Below, piece by piece: positions 8,540-19,863 of a DNA stretch of 64,000 bases. Each line of letters opens with the position of its first letter. The stretch's first letter is position 1. A model generated the notes under the pieces. The model worked only from the letters and a program-made list of their open reading frames with translations. It searched no databases and was not told where the DNA came from. Made by a program: the position numbers and the translations under genes. Location of the stretch: NCBI RefSeq assembly GCF_000721175.1, contig NZ_JOEZ01000001.1, forward strand, positions 62,001 to 126,000, written 5' to 3'. The stretch is from Streptomyces anulatus (GTDB lineage: Bacteria; Actinomycetota; Actinomycetes; Streptomycetales; Streptomycetaceae).

Positions 8540-9175
8540 ATGGATCGTACGACCGGCGTCATCGAGGACCTGCTGCGCCGCCACGCGCCGCAGGTCCTCG
8601 GCGCGCTCGTGCGCCGGTACGGGCATTTCGACCCGGCCGAGGACTCCGTCCGGGAAGCCCTGATCGCGGCCGCCGGGCAGTGGCCGCGGGACGGGATCCC
8701 CGAAAATCCGAGTGGCCGGCTGATCCGGGTCGCCTCCCGCCGCCTCACCGACCGGTTGCGCAGCGACGCGGCCCGGCGGAGGCGGGAGGAGACGGCGGCG
8801 GCCCTCACCCCGGCCGACGCGTTCGTCGCACCGCCACCCACGGAGGGCCCCTCCGGGCAGGGCAGGGGCCCCTCCCAGGACGACACGCTCACCCTGCTCT
8901 TCCTCTGCTGCCACCCCGCGCTCTCCCCCGCCGCCCAGATCGCGCTGACCCTCCGCGCGGTCGGCGGCCTCACCACGGCGGAGATCGCCCGCGCCCATCT
9001 GGTGCCGGAGGCCGGAGCGGCCGGGCCGCCGGGCCTCCGGGCCGTCGGGGCGCCCGCTCGTCGATCTCCGGAGTGTCCGCCCCGTCGACCGCTCACTCCC
9101 GCCGCCCGAAGAACTCGACCTCCGCCACCGCCGTACGCCGGTCCTCCCCGGAGCCGTACGCCGAATCGACCGTGA
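8540..9175 (+). pseudogene. truncated ECF42-type RNA polymerase sigma factor
   Basis: The first about 157 residues match DGPF-associated ECF sigma factors: RRHAPQVLGALVRRYGHFDPAEDSVREAL (region 2), LIRVASRRLTDRLRSD, DDTLTLLFLCCHPALS and LTLRAVGGLTTAEIARAHLVPEA. Intact members are about 400 residues and continue with the region 4 helix-turn-helix and a long C-terminal domain. Here homology stops around 9010, and the frame runs on as Pro/Arg-rich sequence (PPRRPLTPAARRTRPPPPP) to a TGA at 9173-9175, antisense to the 3' end of the next gene. The break point is the left edge of the injection-system cluster, suggesting a deletion at that junction. Confidence 0.75.
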
Positions 9176-10355
9176 GCTTGGCCCGAACCGTGTCCGAACC
9201 CCGTACGTCGAACGTCTGCTGGCCCGCCTGGTCGCGCAGCCGGATCGTACGGTCGGTCTTCTTCCCGTCCTTCGACGTCAGCTCCACCGTGAGCCGCGCC
9301 GGGCGGCCCTGCGTCAGGAACTCGTCCTGGCGCGCCGACGTCCCGGAGAACACCACGATCTTCATCATCCGTACCGGCTGCGCGAAGTCGCACTCCAGGT
9401 GCTCCCCGACGCCTTCGCCGGTCTTCTCCGGTGCCCAGTAACGGTTGTTGAAGCCGTCGAACGCGGCCGACGCCGGGTGCCCGCCCGCCTCGCTGGAGCC
9501 CCGGCAGGCGGCCGGCGGCACGGACTCCGGGGTTCCGGTCTCCTCCCTGGCGAAGCCGAACAGGCCCGGGAGATGCGGCAGCGCGAACCACACCCCCACC
9601 GCCAGCAGGACCAGCACGAGGGGCAGCCCGACCCTCGGCCGCCGCCACCCGCCTCGCGGACGCGCCCCCGCCACGCGCGGCTGCCGGGGGCGTCGGCGCA
9701 GGATCCGCCGCCACCACGGCGGCCGGCCCTCGGGGGCGGGCCCGGGGTCCAGGAGCAGGGCGCAGCGGATGCACAGCGTGCGGCCCGGGGCGTTCTCCGT
9801 ACGGCAGTTGGGGCAGATGACCGGCGCGCCGACGGGTTCCGGGCGGGGTGACCCGGCGGCGGACGGCCGCCGCCCGTCGTCCGGCCAGGCGTCGGGGCCG
9901 GGGGCCGGACCGGGCGGGCCCTCGCCCGGACGCCGGGGAGCCGCCGCCTCCGGTGCCGCGTGGGGCTGCCGCGGGGGTGGTGACGTCGGCGCCGGTACGG
10001 GGGGTGTCGGGTGCGGTGGTGGGAGAGGAGCCGTTACGGGCATGGGCGCGGGCGATGCCACGGGGGCGGGCGCGGGCGGCGTCACGAAGGGCGCTGCGGG
10101 CGGCCCCGCGCAGGGGGGCGAGGGCGGTGTCACGGGAGGGGACGAGGGGGAGGGAGAGGCTGGCGTTTCGGGAGCGGGTGGCGTTTCGGGGGCGGTCTGC
10201 GTAACGGGAGCGGGCGGAGTTACGGGAGCGGGCGGTGCGGGAACAGGTGGTGCGGGCGGTGCCCCCCTCTCCTCCTCCCAGCCCAGAAACGCCTCGCACG
10301 CCACACAGAACTCCCGCCCCGGCGGGTTCCGGTGTCCGCACTCGTCGCAGATCAC
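9093..10355 (-). CDS. zinc-ribbon, transmembrane, discoidin-like protein at the end of the CIS operon (CisA-like)
   Basis: 420 residues starting at a GTG that overlaps the stop of the tail protein gene (GTGA). Layout: N-terminal zinc ribbon (CDECGHRNPPGREFCVAC), a long Pro/Ala-rich disordered segment, a second zinc ribbon (CPNCRTENAPGRTLCIRC), a basic patch (WWRRILRRRPRQPR), one membrane helix (LPLVLVLLAVGVWFALP), and a C-terminal beta-rich domain (AFDGFNNRYWAPEKTGEGVGEHLECDF...) like discoidin/NADase-type glycan-binding modules. This matches what I recall of CisA of Streptomyces coelicolor, a membrane protein needed for CIS contact with the cytoplasmic membrane. The role here is inferred from architecture and position. 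Confidence 0.75.
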   Translation of the reverse strand: MICDECGHRNPPGREFCVACEAFLGWEEERGAPPAPPVPAPPAPVTPPAPVTQTAPETPPAPETPASPSPSSPPVTPPSPPCAGPPAAPFVTPPAPAPVASPAPMPVTAPLPPPHPTPPVPAPTSPPPRQPHAAPEAAAPRRPGEGPPGPAPGPDAWPDDGRRPSAAGSPRPEPVGAPVICPNCRTENAPGRTLCIRCALLLDPGPAPEGRPPWWRRILRRRPRQPRVAGARPRGGWRRPRVGLPLVLVLLAVGVWFALPHLPGLFGFAREETGTPESVPPAACRGSSEAGGHPASAAFDGFNNRYWAPEKTGEGVGEHLECDFAQPVRMMKIVVFSGTSARQDEFLTQGRPARLTVELTSKDGKKTDRTIRLRDQAGQQTFDVRGSDTVRAKLTVDSAYGSGEDRRTAVAEVEFFGRRE

Positions 10356-10936
10356 AGCAGCTCCAGGGTGAATCCGACGTGCGCCGGGACCTCCGCGCCG
10401 ATCAGCTCCTCCAGCCGCACCCGGTCCGGCTGCCGCACGCGGCCCCGGCCCCCAGTGTCCCCCGCGTCCCCGCCGTCCTCGCCGCCTTCGGCCGCCGTCC
10501 GGATCCGGATGGTCACCCAGGGGCGGTCCTGTCCCGGCAGCGGAGTGCCCGGGCCGGTCGACCAGGCCGTGCCGCCGCTCTCGACGATCTCCGGTTCCGT
10601 ACCGGTCTCCAGCCGGAGCGCCTCCGCGAGACCGCTCACCGTGCCGCGCCGGGCGTGCCGGGTGACCGCGCCCCGCACCGCCGCCCGGCGCAGCTCCGGC
10701 GGACTGTCCTCGTGGGGGTCGACGGCCACCCACTGGGCCAGCCAGTCCAGGAAGTCGTCGGGGGCGCTGCGCGGGTCCAGGTGCGCGGGCAGGTTGTCGA
10801 TGGAGAGGAGGACGGGGGCGAGGACGTCGTCCAGGGCGGCCAGGAAACGCTGGAGGAAGTCCTGTTCCAGGTAGACGGCGGGGAGTTGGTCGATCAGGGG
10901 GTGCGGGGTCGGCAGCCCCGGGATTCCGCTGCGCAT
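10352..10936 (-). CDS. phage tail protein I-like baseplate protein
   Basis: 194 residues of the P2 gpI / Afp12-like family of baseplate wedge proteins. LPAVYLEQDFLQRFLAALDDVLAPV and the following DDFLDWLAQWVAVD are the recognisable family core. The helical N-terminal half is followed by an Asp/Gly-rich linker (EGGEDGGDAGDTGG) and a short C-terminal strand region. It starts four bases after the baseplate J stop, and its own stop overlaps the next GTG, so it is tightly coupled on both sides. Confidence 0.82.
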   Translation of the reverse strand: MRSGIPGLPTPHPLIDQLPAVYLEQDFLQRFLAALDDVLAPVLLSIDNLPAHLDPRSAPDDFLDWLAQWVAVDPHEDSPPELRRAAVRGAVTRHARRGTVSGLAEALRLETGTEPEIVESGGTAWSTGPGTPLPGQDRPWVTIRIRTAAEGGEDGGDAGDTGGRGRVRQPDRVRLEELIGAEVPAHVGFTLELL

Positions 10937-10940
10937 CGGC

Positions 10941-12920
10941 TCAGGCCCCTCTCACCCGGAGCTGGTGCTCGTAGCTGAAGACCAGCGCGTGCGGGTCCAG
11001 CGGGATCTTCGCGGTCGCGTCGGTGCGTTCGCCGGTGACCGGGTCGGCGCGGTAGAGCCGTACGTCCTCCACCAGGTCGACCCCCGGCACCCGTTGGAGC
11101 ACCGCGAACGCCTCCCCGGACTGGACGGGCCGGCCGAACGGCCAGCCGTCCCCGGCCGGCCCGCCGGTGAGCGGGTTGAAGTACCCGTACAGCGCGGCCA
11201 GCGCGCTCTCGCGGACCTTCCCGGCGACCGCCCCGCGCTCCGCCTGGACCAGGGCGACGACGGTGACCCCCTGGTAGAACGGCGGCTCGACGACCAGCCG
11301 GGCCCCGATCGGCCGCCGGGCGTCCAGGTGTCCGGCGATCAGGGCGAGCGTGTTCGCGGGCGGGACCAGCTCGTCGAACTCGATCCGGCCCTGCTCGTCG
11401 CTGCGCCCGGCGGGTACGACGAGCAGCCGCACCCCGCCCGTACCGTCCGAGCCGTCCTCGGTGCCGGCCCGGATGCAGTGGACCCGGGCCGCGTCCGGGG
11501 CGATCTCGCGGGCGAGGAGTTCGTAGTCGTGCGGGACCACGGCCCGGTGCAGGGTGCGCAGGGTCATGGGCCCGCGCACCCGGGCGCTGTCGACGCTCTC
11601 GCCGTCCACGCCCCCGAGCGCGGGCCGGCGGTTCTCGACCCGGGCGACGTACGGGAGGGAGCTGCGCAGGACGCGGAGCGTGGAGGGGGCGACGTTGCCG
11701 CGCAGCCCGCCGCCCGTGCGGTACGAGCGGACCCGGACGGTGGCGCCCTTGACCGGGACCCGGCCGTAATGGCGTACGGAGCCGTCCCGTTCGCGTACGG
11801 CGGGGCCGAACTCCACGCGGCCCGCGTTCGGGTCGAGCGTGACGTGCCGGTCCTCGGGGCCGGAGTGCGCGAAGTCGTCGACCCGAATCCAGCGGGTGAC
11901 GTCCGAACCCCCGCTCGCGGTGTCGGCGTCGGCCGGGTCCGTCACCTCGACCACGAACTCCCCCGGCACCACCGGCGGCCGGGCCAGCCGGAACACCTGC
12001 CCCGGAACGCCCTCCGCCTGGCCCAGCACCTCGTCGGTGACGGTCTCGGCGTGCTCGGCGGCGACCGTCGCGCCGATGGTGAACGCGGTGATCCCCCGGA
12101 CGACCGGCGGGGCCATGTACGTCGGCTGCCCCTCCTCCGCCTCGATCAGGCGGCAGCGCAGCCAGCCCCCGGTGCGGCGTACGACGGCCGCCGGGACATG
12201 GGTCCTCGGCAGGTGGAGGATCAGTTCGCCGGACCGGTTGAAGCCTCCGGTGTCGTCCTTCTCCACCTCGCAGACCGTCCAGCTCGTCCCGTCCCAGGCC
12301 TCCCAGAGGATCGGCGGCCGGGCGGGATCGACACCGACGCCGTCCACCGTGCAGTCCAGGCGCAGCGCCAGCACGCCGGCGGGTACGGCGGCCGACAGGC
12401 CGACGTACAGGCAGTCGCCGGGGGCGGGAGTCGCCCCGAAGACGGGCACGTCCCGGCCGAGCGTCAGCTCCTCGGTCCGGTCGACGGCCTCTCCTGGCGA
12501 GGGCCAGGTGGCCAGGTGGGCGAAGGCGCACGGCACGATGGAGAGCGGCTCGGAGGTGGTGAACACGATCGCCTCCTCCGTCTCCGTACGGACGGTCGCG
12601 ACCTCCGTGCCGGCGCGCACCAGCACCGGTTCGGGCCGGGGCGCCGAAAGCCGGAACGTCACCTCGGTGTGGGCGGCGGTCGGCGGGTGGAGCTGCACCC
12701 CGATCAGGTCGAGGAAGGTCAGATAGCTCTTCTCCGGGACCCGGTTCACCCGGTAGACGAGCTGGTCGACCATGGTCGCGAACGCCTCGATCAGCGTCAC
12801 CCCGGGGTCGGAGACGTTGTGGTCGGTCCACTCCGGGCAGCGCTGCTGGACCAGGCGTTTCGCCTCGTCGACCAGGCCCTGGAAGGTGCGGTCGTCCAGA
12901 TGCGGGCTGGGCAGGGTCAC
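10941..12920 (-). CDS. baseplate assembly protein J-like
   Basis: 659 residues. The N-terminus (TFQGLVDEAKRLVQQRCPEWTDHNVSDPGVTLIEAFA) is the signature of putative baseplate assembly proteins (gpJ / Afp11 / Cis11), which form the wedge around the spike. The C-terminal third (RVENRRPALGGVDGESVDSARVRGP, MTLRTLHRAVVPHDYE) carries the gpJ core. The GTG start at 12920 is preceded by GAGGAGG. It lies between gp25 and tail protein I, the same order as in known extracellular CIS. Confidence 0.88.
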   Translation of the reverse strand: MTLPSPHLDDRTFQGLVDEAKRLVQQRCPEWTDHNVSDPGVTLIEAFATMVDQLVYRVNRVPEKSYLTFLDLIGVQLHPPTAAHTEVTFRLSAPRPEPVLVRAGTEVATVRTETEEAIVFTTSEPLSIVPCAFAHLATWPSPGEAVDRTEELTLGRDVPVFGATPAPGDCLYVGLSAAVPAGVLALRLDCTVDGVGVDPARPPILWEAWDGTSWTVCEVEKDDTGGFNRSGELILHLPRTHVPAAVVRRTGGWLRCRLIEAEEGQPTYMAPPVVRGITAFTIGATVAAEHAETVTDEVLGQAEGVPGQVFRLARPPVVPGEFVVEVTDPADADTASGGSDVTRWIRVDDFAHSGPEDRHVTLDPNAGRVEFGPAVRERDGSVRHYGRVPVKGATVRVRSYRTGGGLRGNVAPSTLRVLRSSLPYVARVENRRPALGGVDGESVDSARVRGPMTLRTLHRAVVPHDYELLAREIAPDAARVHCIRAGTEDGSDGTGGVRLLVVPAGRSDEQGRIEFDELVPPANTLALIAGHLDARRPIGARLVVEPPFYQGVTVVALVQAERGAVAGKVRESALAALYGYFNPLTGGPAGDGWPFGRPVQSGEAFAVLQRVPGVDLVEDVRLYRADPVTGERTDATAKIPLDPHALVFSYEHQLRVRGA

Positions 12921-12951
12921 GCCCTCGCCTCCTCATGCGGGCCGGGCAGGG

Positions 12952-13392
12952 TCATGCGCCCGCCCCCTCGTCGTCGGCCGATGTCTCGGCCGCCTCGGCG
13001 TGCTGCGGGATCACGTAGAACGGGAAGACGAGGTTGCGGGGGTCGTTCGCGCCGCGCACGGTGTAACCGATGTCGATGTAGAGGACGCCGTTGTCCGCCT
13101 CGTCGAACCGGACGACGACCTCGGTCACCTCGATCCGGGGCTCCCACCGCTCCAGCGCGAGCCGTACCTCGTACGCGAGCTGCCCGGCGGTCCCCGCGTC
13201 CGCCGGGGCGAACACGTAGTCGTTGACCGCGCAGCCGAACTCCGGCCGCATGGGCCGCTCCCCCGGCGAGGTCGCCAGGATCAGCCGGATCGACTCCTCC
13301 AGCTCGTGCTCGCCGCGCACCAGGGCGATGGACCCGGTGGCGTCCGTGCGCGGCGGGAACGCCCAGCCCGCGCCGATGAACTGCTGTCCCAT
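12952..13392 (-). CDS. gp25-like sheath initiator / baseplate protein
   Basis: 146 residues of the GPW/gp25 family (Afp9/Cis9). It contains the family core ELEESIRLILATSPGERPMRPEFGC, in which the Glu-Arg-Pro stretch is diagnostic. The protein nucleates the first sheath ring on the baseplate. It starts nine bases after the PAAR stop and ends 31 bases before baseplate J. Confidence 0.9.
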   Translation of the reverse strand: MGQQFIGAGWAFPPRTDATGSIALVRGEHELEESIRLILATSPGERPMRPEFGCAVNDYVFAPADAGTAGQLAYEVRLALERWEPRIEVTEVVVRFDEADNGVLYIDIGYTVRGANDPRNLVFPFYVIPQHAEAAETSADDEGAGA

Positions 13393-13401
13393 GGGCCCGG
13401 T

Positions 13402-13692
13402 TCACCCGCCGATCAGGACGGTCGGGCAGCCGGACACCACGGGGGAGCCGCAGCCCGCCAGGTCCCCGACGCGGGCGGCCGGCTGCCCGCCGATGAACAC
13501 CGTCGAGCTGCCGGGCGGCGCGAGGACGGTCGGCGGATGGGCGGCGGGCGAGGAGCACAGGTGGGCGGTCCCGACGGTGGCGGCCTGCTTCCCGCCGATG
13601 AGCACGGACAGGACTCCGGGCGGCCCGACCGTGCCGGGATGGCCCGTGGGATCGCCGACCCGGGCTGCCGGAGCGGCTGTTGCGTCGGACAT
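13402..13692 (-). CDS. PAAR-domain spike tip protein
   Basis: 96 residues with three related blocks (AARVGDPTGHPG..., VLIGGKQAATVGTAHLCSS..., VFIGGQPAARVGDLAGCG...) characteristic of PAAR proteins that sharpen the VgrG-type spike and can carry cargo. I chose ATG 13692 because GGAGGAG lies eight bases upstream; a GTG nine bases earlier is too close to that site. It lies directly downstream of the VgrG-like gene. Confidence 0.9.
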   Translation of the reverse strand: MSDATAAPAARVGDPTGHPGTVGPPGVLSVLIGGKQAATVGTAHLCSSPAAHPPTVLAPPGSSTVFIGGQPAARVGDLAGCGSPVVSGCPTVLIGG

Positions 13693-13730
13693 GCTGTGCA
13701 CTCCTCCCGTACTTGCTGAATGACGTGACG

Positions 13731-15674
13731 TCAGTTGAGCTTGACCATCGGCGCGTTGACGTTCACCGAACCTCCGCTCCTGATCTCCGTGCGGCGGCTT
13801 CCGTCGACCGTGACCTCACCGCCCCGCACCTCCACCGGACCCTGCGCCGCGATGCCGACCTTCCCGGTGCCGCCGTCCACGGACACGCCTTTCCTGGCGG
13901 TCACCGTGATGCTCTCTCCGGCCAGTTCGAGCGCCCCGCGCCCCGCGTCCAGGGCGACGCCGCCGGCCGCCCGGATGGAGACCTGCTCCTTGGCCTCGAT
14001 GGTCACGCTGCCGTCGCTGTCGATGACGATGGCGGTGCCCTTGCGGTCGAGGTCGATCGTGAGCTTGCCGTCACCGGTGCGGAGCCGGACGCCCTGCGGG
14101 CCGTTCGCCGCGTCCAGCAGCTCCAGCTGGTTTCCGCTCTTCGACGCGAAGGCGCGGCGGTTCACCGCACCGGTGGTGGGATCGACGAGTTCGCCTCCGT
14201 CGCCACCACCACCCGCGCCTCCGCCCGCACCTCCGGCAGCGCCTGCAGCACCGGGAGCACCGGGAGCACCGGGAGCGCTGCCGGCCGGGCCCCCACCCCC
14301 CGGCCGGTCCTGCCCGTTGTACAGACCCGCCAGGACGTACGGCCGGTCCAGATGCCCGTGCTCGAAGCCCACCAGCACCTCGTCGCCGACCTCCGGGATG
14401 AACGCCTCCCCGCCCCCCGTACCGCCGGACTGCGCCGTGCGCGCCCAGTCGCTCGCGTACTCGTCGGACAGCCACGGGAAGCGGACCTTGACCCGCCCCG
14501 AGCCCTCCGGGTCCTGCGTGTCGGTCACCGTCCCGCTGACCAGCCCCGCACACCGCGACCCGGCGGTGCCGGCAGCGGAGCCGGCCAGCCCGTACAGTGA
14601 CCGCTCCTGCTGCCCGGACACGGTGATCCAGGTCTCGTACCCGCGTACGGAGTCGAAGACGTGGCGCGAGGTCGTCACCGTGTACCGGCCCTCGAAGGGC
14701 GCGCCCACCGCGTTCAGCGCCACCGCGCTGCCCGCCCGGACCGCCGGATTCCCCCGGATCACCGCCTCCAGCTCCGCGAACGACCCGGCGATCCGCTCCG
14801 CCAGCGCCTTCGCCGCCAGGTCGACCTGGGCCTGCGCCCCGTACGCCGCGTCGGTCACCACGAACCGGGCCTCGCCGAACGGGGCCGACACCTCCGCCGC
14901 CGTCACCCCCAGCTCCAGCGTCGGGGACGAGCCCGCCGGGGCCCGGCCCACCAGCGGCTGCTTCGCCCGGACGTCCCAGCCGCGCACCTCCACCTCGGAG
15001 ACCTGCTCGGCGGCCGACACCCCGGCCCGGCAGCGCAGCAGGTTGCTGCCCAGCTCCAGGACGAGCGGGTCGCGTTCGGCGCGCGCCGAGGCATCGGGCG
15101 CGCCGCCCGCCTCCGCCGGCTTCGTGATGTGGAGCTGCCCGTCCCGTACGTACGCCTGCGCGCCCGCCTCCTCGGCCAGCCCGCGCACGAACTCCCAGTC
15201 GGTGACGTTGGGTTGGGCGATGTGTTCCAGTACGGGCCCGGCGATGTCGACCGGGCCCGGCCTCAGCCCGGCGCGCTGGGCGACCTGGCCGCAGATGTCG
15301 GCGAGGGTCATGTTCTGGTAGCTGGCCACCCGGCGGCCCCGGAACAGCCGGTGCGACTCGTCGAGCCCCCGGACGACGGTGAACGTGCCGGACTCGTCGA
15401 GCTCCACCTCCAGTGCGGTGACGACCCCCTCCAGCAGCGGCTTCGGGGCGGTGTCGCCGCCCGCGCGGGCCAGCAGCCGGGCCTCGGTGCCGATCTTCAG
15501 CCCGGCCTGCTCCAGCAGCACCCGGTCGGGGTCCCGGAACCGCAGCAGGAACAGGTCCGGGAGCGTACGACTGTCGTCGACATAGCCCTCGACCAGCGTG
15601 TTCACGAACTTCGCGGGCAGCGGCGTACCGCCGAACTCCACCGTCAGCGCCGTGGAAACCCCCTGCTGCGCCAT
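13731..15674 (-). CDS. VgrG-like spike protein
   Basis: 647 residues fusing gp27-like and gp5-like modules: an N-terminal hub with the phage late-control D fold (about 1-350), an OB-fold (SGTVTDTQDPEGSGRVKVRFPWLSD... VGDEVLVGFEHGHLDRPYVLAGLYNG, about 390-480), a Gly/Ala/Pro-rich linker with APG repeats (about 488-515), and a C-terminal beta-helix of short repeats (KLTIDLDRKGTAIVIDSDGSVTIEA...). It forms the central needle tip. Its ATG overlaps the stop of the LysM gene (ATGA, 15671-15674), which sets the start. Confidence 0.92.
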   Translation of the reverse strand: MAQQGVSTALTVEFGGTPLPAKFVNTLVEGYVDDSRTLPDLFLLRFRDPDRVLLEQAGLKIGTEARLLARAGGDTAPKPLLEGVVTALEVELDESGTFTVVRGLDESHRLFRGRRVASYQNMTLADICGQVAQRAGLRPGPVDIAGPVLEHIAQPNVTDWEFVRGLAEEAGAQAYVRDGQLHITKPAEAGGAPDASARAERDPLVLELGSNLLRCRAGVSAAEQVSEVEVRGWDVRAKQPLVGRAPAGSSPTLELGVTAAEVSAPFGEARFVVTDAAYGAQAQVDLAAKALAERIAGSFAELEAVIRGNPAVRAGSAVALNAVGAPFEGRYTVTTSRHVFDSVRGYETWITVSGQQERSLYGLAGSAAGTAGSRCAGLVSGTVTDTQDPEGSGRVKVRFPWLSDEYASDWARTAQSGGTGGGEAFIPEVGDEVLVGFEHGHLDRPYVLAGLYNGQDRPGGGGPAGSAPGAPGAPGAAGAAGGAGGGAGGGGDGGELVDPTTGAVNRRAFASKSGNQLELLDAANGPQGVRLRTGDGKLTIDLDRKGTAIVIDSDGSVTIEAKEQVSIRAAGGVALDAGRGALELAGESITVTARKGVSVDGGTGKVGIAAQGPVEVRGGEVTVDGSRRTEIRSGGSVNVNAPMVKLN

Positions 15675-16498
15675 CAGCCCCGCCCCCTGCCCCGGCCGGT
15701 CCCGGCGGCGTCCCGGTCCGAGGAGTCCCTGAGCCGGGCCAGCTCGTCCAGGGCGGGCAGCAGGAGCTGGGTGCCGGGGGCGAGCCGCATCGGGTCGTCG
15801 ATCCCGTTCGCCTCGGCGATCACCCGCCAGGCCCCGGGGTCCCCGTACTCCCGGTGGGCGAGCGAGGGCAGCGAGTCGCCCGAGCCGACGCGGTGGACTC
15901 GCCGGGCGGCCAGCGCGCCCGAGGTCGGGTTCTGGCCGGGCGTCTCGCCGCTGATCTCCTCCATGGTGACCTGGCAGACCGCCCGGATCGGCACACCCGA
16001 GGTCGTGAACAGCGTGTACTTGGCGGCGACTTGGCTTACGTAGCCGGGAAAGCCCGTCAGTCCGCCCCAGTGGAAGACGACCCACGGCGGGGACGACCGC
16101 TGCTGCTGCCGGGTCTCGTCCGTCGGCACACAGCAGGCGAAGAGCTGCTCCACCGAGGTGACGACCCGGGTGTCCTGGGTGTCGCTGGCGTCGAAGAACA
16201 TCTCGACGGTGAGCTTGCTGGGCTGGGATCCCTGGTACTCCGGCGGGCCCGAACTCTTCGCCCCCTTCGCCGGACTCCGCTTCCAGGAAGCCGCCTTGGT
16301 GAGGCTCAGCTCCTTGGGGTTGAACTGGAAGTCGATCCGCCCGCACGGCCCGCCGGGCGTCAGCCCGCCCCCGGTCGGCGGGGTGCGCAGCTCCAGGTAG
16401 GCGTGCTCCAGCTTGGGCCGCGCCGAGCCGCCCTTCGCCGCCGAGGCCACCCCCGACGTACCGGCCGCGCTGAACGCGATGGGACCCGCACCGCTCAT
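15674..16498 (-). CDS. LysM-domain baseplate/hub protein (Afp7/Cis7-like)
   Basis: 274 residues. The first about 170 resemble the CIS tube-baseplate adaptor family (RIDFQFNPKELSLTKAASWKR, QPSKLTVEMFFDASD). The C-terminus carries a LysM motif (VHRVGSGDSLPSLAHREYGDPGAWRVIAEANGIDDPMRLAPGTQLLLP), which in particles binds the tube/hub end rather than cell wall. It starts at ATG 16498, five bases after the upstream stop, and its own stop overlaps the VgrG-like start. Confidence 0.88.
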   Translation of the reverse strand: MSGAGPIAFSAAGTSGVASAAKGGSARPKLEHAYLELRTPPTGGGLTPGGPCGRIDFQFNPKELSLTKAASWKRSPAKGAKSSGPPEYQGSQPSKLTVEMFFDASDTQDTRVVTSVEQLFACCVPTDETRQQQRSSPPWVVFHWGGLTGFPGYVSQVAAKYTLFTTSGVPIRAVCQVTMEEISGETPGQNPTSGALAARRVHRVGSGDSLPSLAHREYGDPGAWRVIAEANGIDDPMRLAPGTQLLLPALDELARLRDSSDRDAAGTGRGRGRG

Positions 16499-16503
16499 CG
16501 TCC

Positions 16504-16941
16504 TCAGCCCTCCATCACGTAACCGTGGTGGGCGATCTCGATGGTCTCCATCGCGACCTTGGGCGACTCGGGCGTGAACGAAGGCCCGGTCCAGCGCACC
16601 GGAACGACCTCCAGCAGCCCCCACTGGGCGACCTTGTGGCCGTCCCCCGTACGCGCCTCGATGTGCGCGGTCTTCCGGCTGAACCCGGTGGTCATCGTGG
16701 CGAACCAGCGCGCCACCTTCTCCGTCTCCCGGGTCAGCGGGCGCGACAGCTTCACGTTGGAGTACTTCAGCCGGGTCGGCAGCTGCCACAGATGCCCGTT
16801 GTTGCCGCCCTCCTCGCGCGTTTCGAGGACCACTTCGCAGCCGAGGCCCTCGCACGTGTTGAACGACCCGAGCTCGATGTCGTCGATCGTCACGACGAAG
16901 CAGACGCTGACGGCGGGGTCGCTGTCCTGGGCGGTGGCCAT
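16504..16941 (-). CDS. tail tube-like protein (gp19 family), second copy
   Basis: 145 residues of the phage T4 gp19-like tube family. It has a conserved beta-barrel core (VTIDDIELGSFNTCEGLGCEVVLETREEGGNNG) and the C-terminal METIEIAHHGYVM strand. Extracellular CIS usually encode more than one tube paralogue; this one beside the baseplate genes is probably the tube-initiator or baseplate-proximal ring. The main tube protein is at 19348-19791. Confidence 0.88.
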   Translation of the reverse strand: MATAQDSDPAVSVCFVVTIDDIELGSFNTCEGLGCEVVLETREEGGNNGHLWQLPTRLKYSNVKLSRPLTRETEKVARWFATMTTGFSRKTAHIEARTGDGHKVAQWGLLEVVPVRWTGPSFTPESPKVAMETIEIAHHGYVMEG

Positions 16942-16996
16942 GACACGTGCCTCTCAGTTCGGTCGAGCAGCCGATCGTTCGGGCTTCATCGGGGCT

Positions 16997-19347
<2,351 letters not shown>

Positions 19348-19348
<1 letters not shown>

Positions 19349-19791
19349 CAGTCGAGTTCCATGCTCTCGTAGGTGATCGCCAGCTTCTCGGTCAGCACCG
19401 AGGTGTCGCCGGCCTTCAGGGTGCCGATCTCCAGGGACTTCGGCCAGGCGTTGATGAGCTTGTAGCGCTTGATCGGCAAGCCCTCGTAGTCGTAGACGAT
19501 GACGGCGCCGTTGCGTCGGGCGTTCGTCATGCGGCCGAACCGCGAGTCCTTGATCCACCGCTCGAAGCTGTTGTCCTCGGTGAGCCCGCGCGTCACGGTG
19601 ACCTCTCCCGCCTTGGGGCGGCCGGGCAGCTTCTTGATGGCGTACTTGCCGTCGGCGGTGTTCTGCTTCAGCTCGATGACGTCCTGTTCCATCTTCAGGC
19701 CGCTGACTTCGGTGATCTGCTTGATGATCACGCTGTCGAATTCGAGACCGAAGGAATGCCCGACGGAACTGTCGAGATCGGGAAGTGGCAC
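19348..19791 (-). CDS. cis1: major inner tube protein of the contractile injection system
   Basis: 147 residues of the phage tail tube / Hcp-like family (Afp1). Recognisable blocks are HSFGLEFDSVIIKQITEVSGLKMEQDV, LPGRPKAGEVTVTRGLTEDNSFERWIKDS and NAWPKSLEIGTLKAGDTSVLTEKLAITYE. The protein stacks in hexameric rings inside the sheath. It lies 72 bases downstream of the sheath gene, and its stop overlaps the next start, the conserved order for these particles. Confidence 0.92.
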
Positions 19792-19863
19792 AGCAGACTC
19801 CTTAACGCCGGGCTCAGGAACGGGCTGTCAACGGTCGACGGTCGACGCGTCCGCGGCAGGTCG

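Noticed and set aside
13731..16346. A longer frame that would extend the VgrG-like protein upstream through the LysM gene
   Set aside because: The extension is in a different frame from the LysM protein and has no domain; the ATGA overlap at 15671-15674 gives the normal start.
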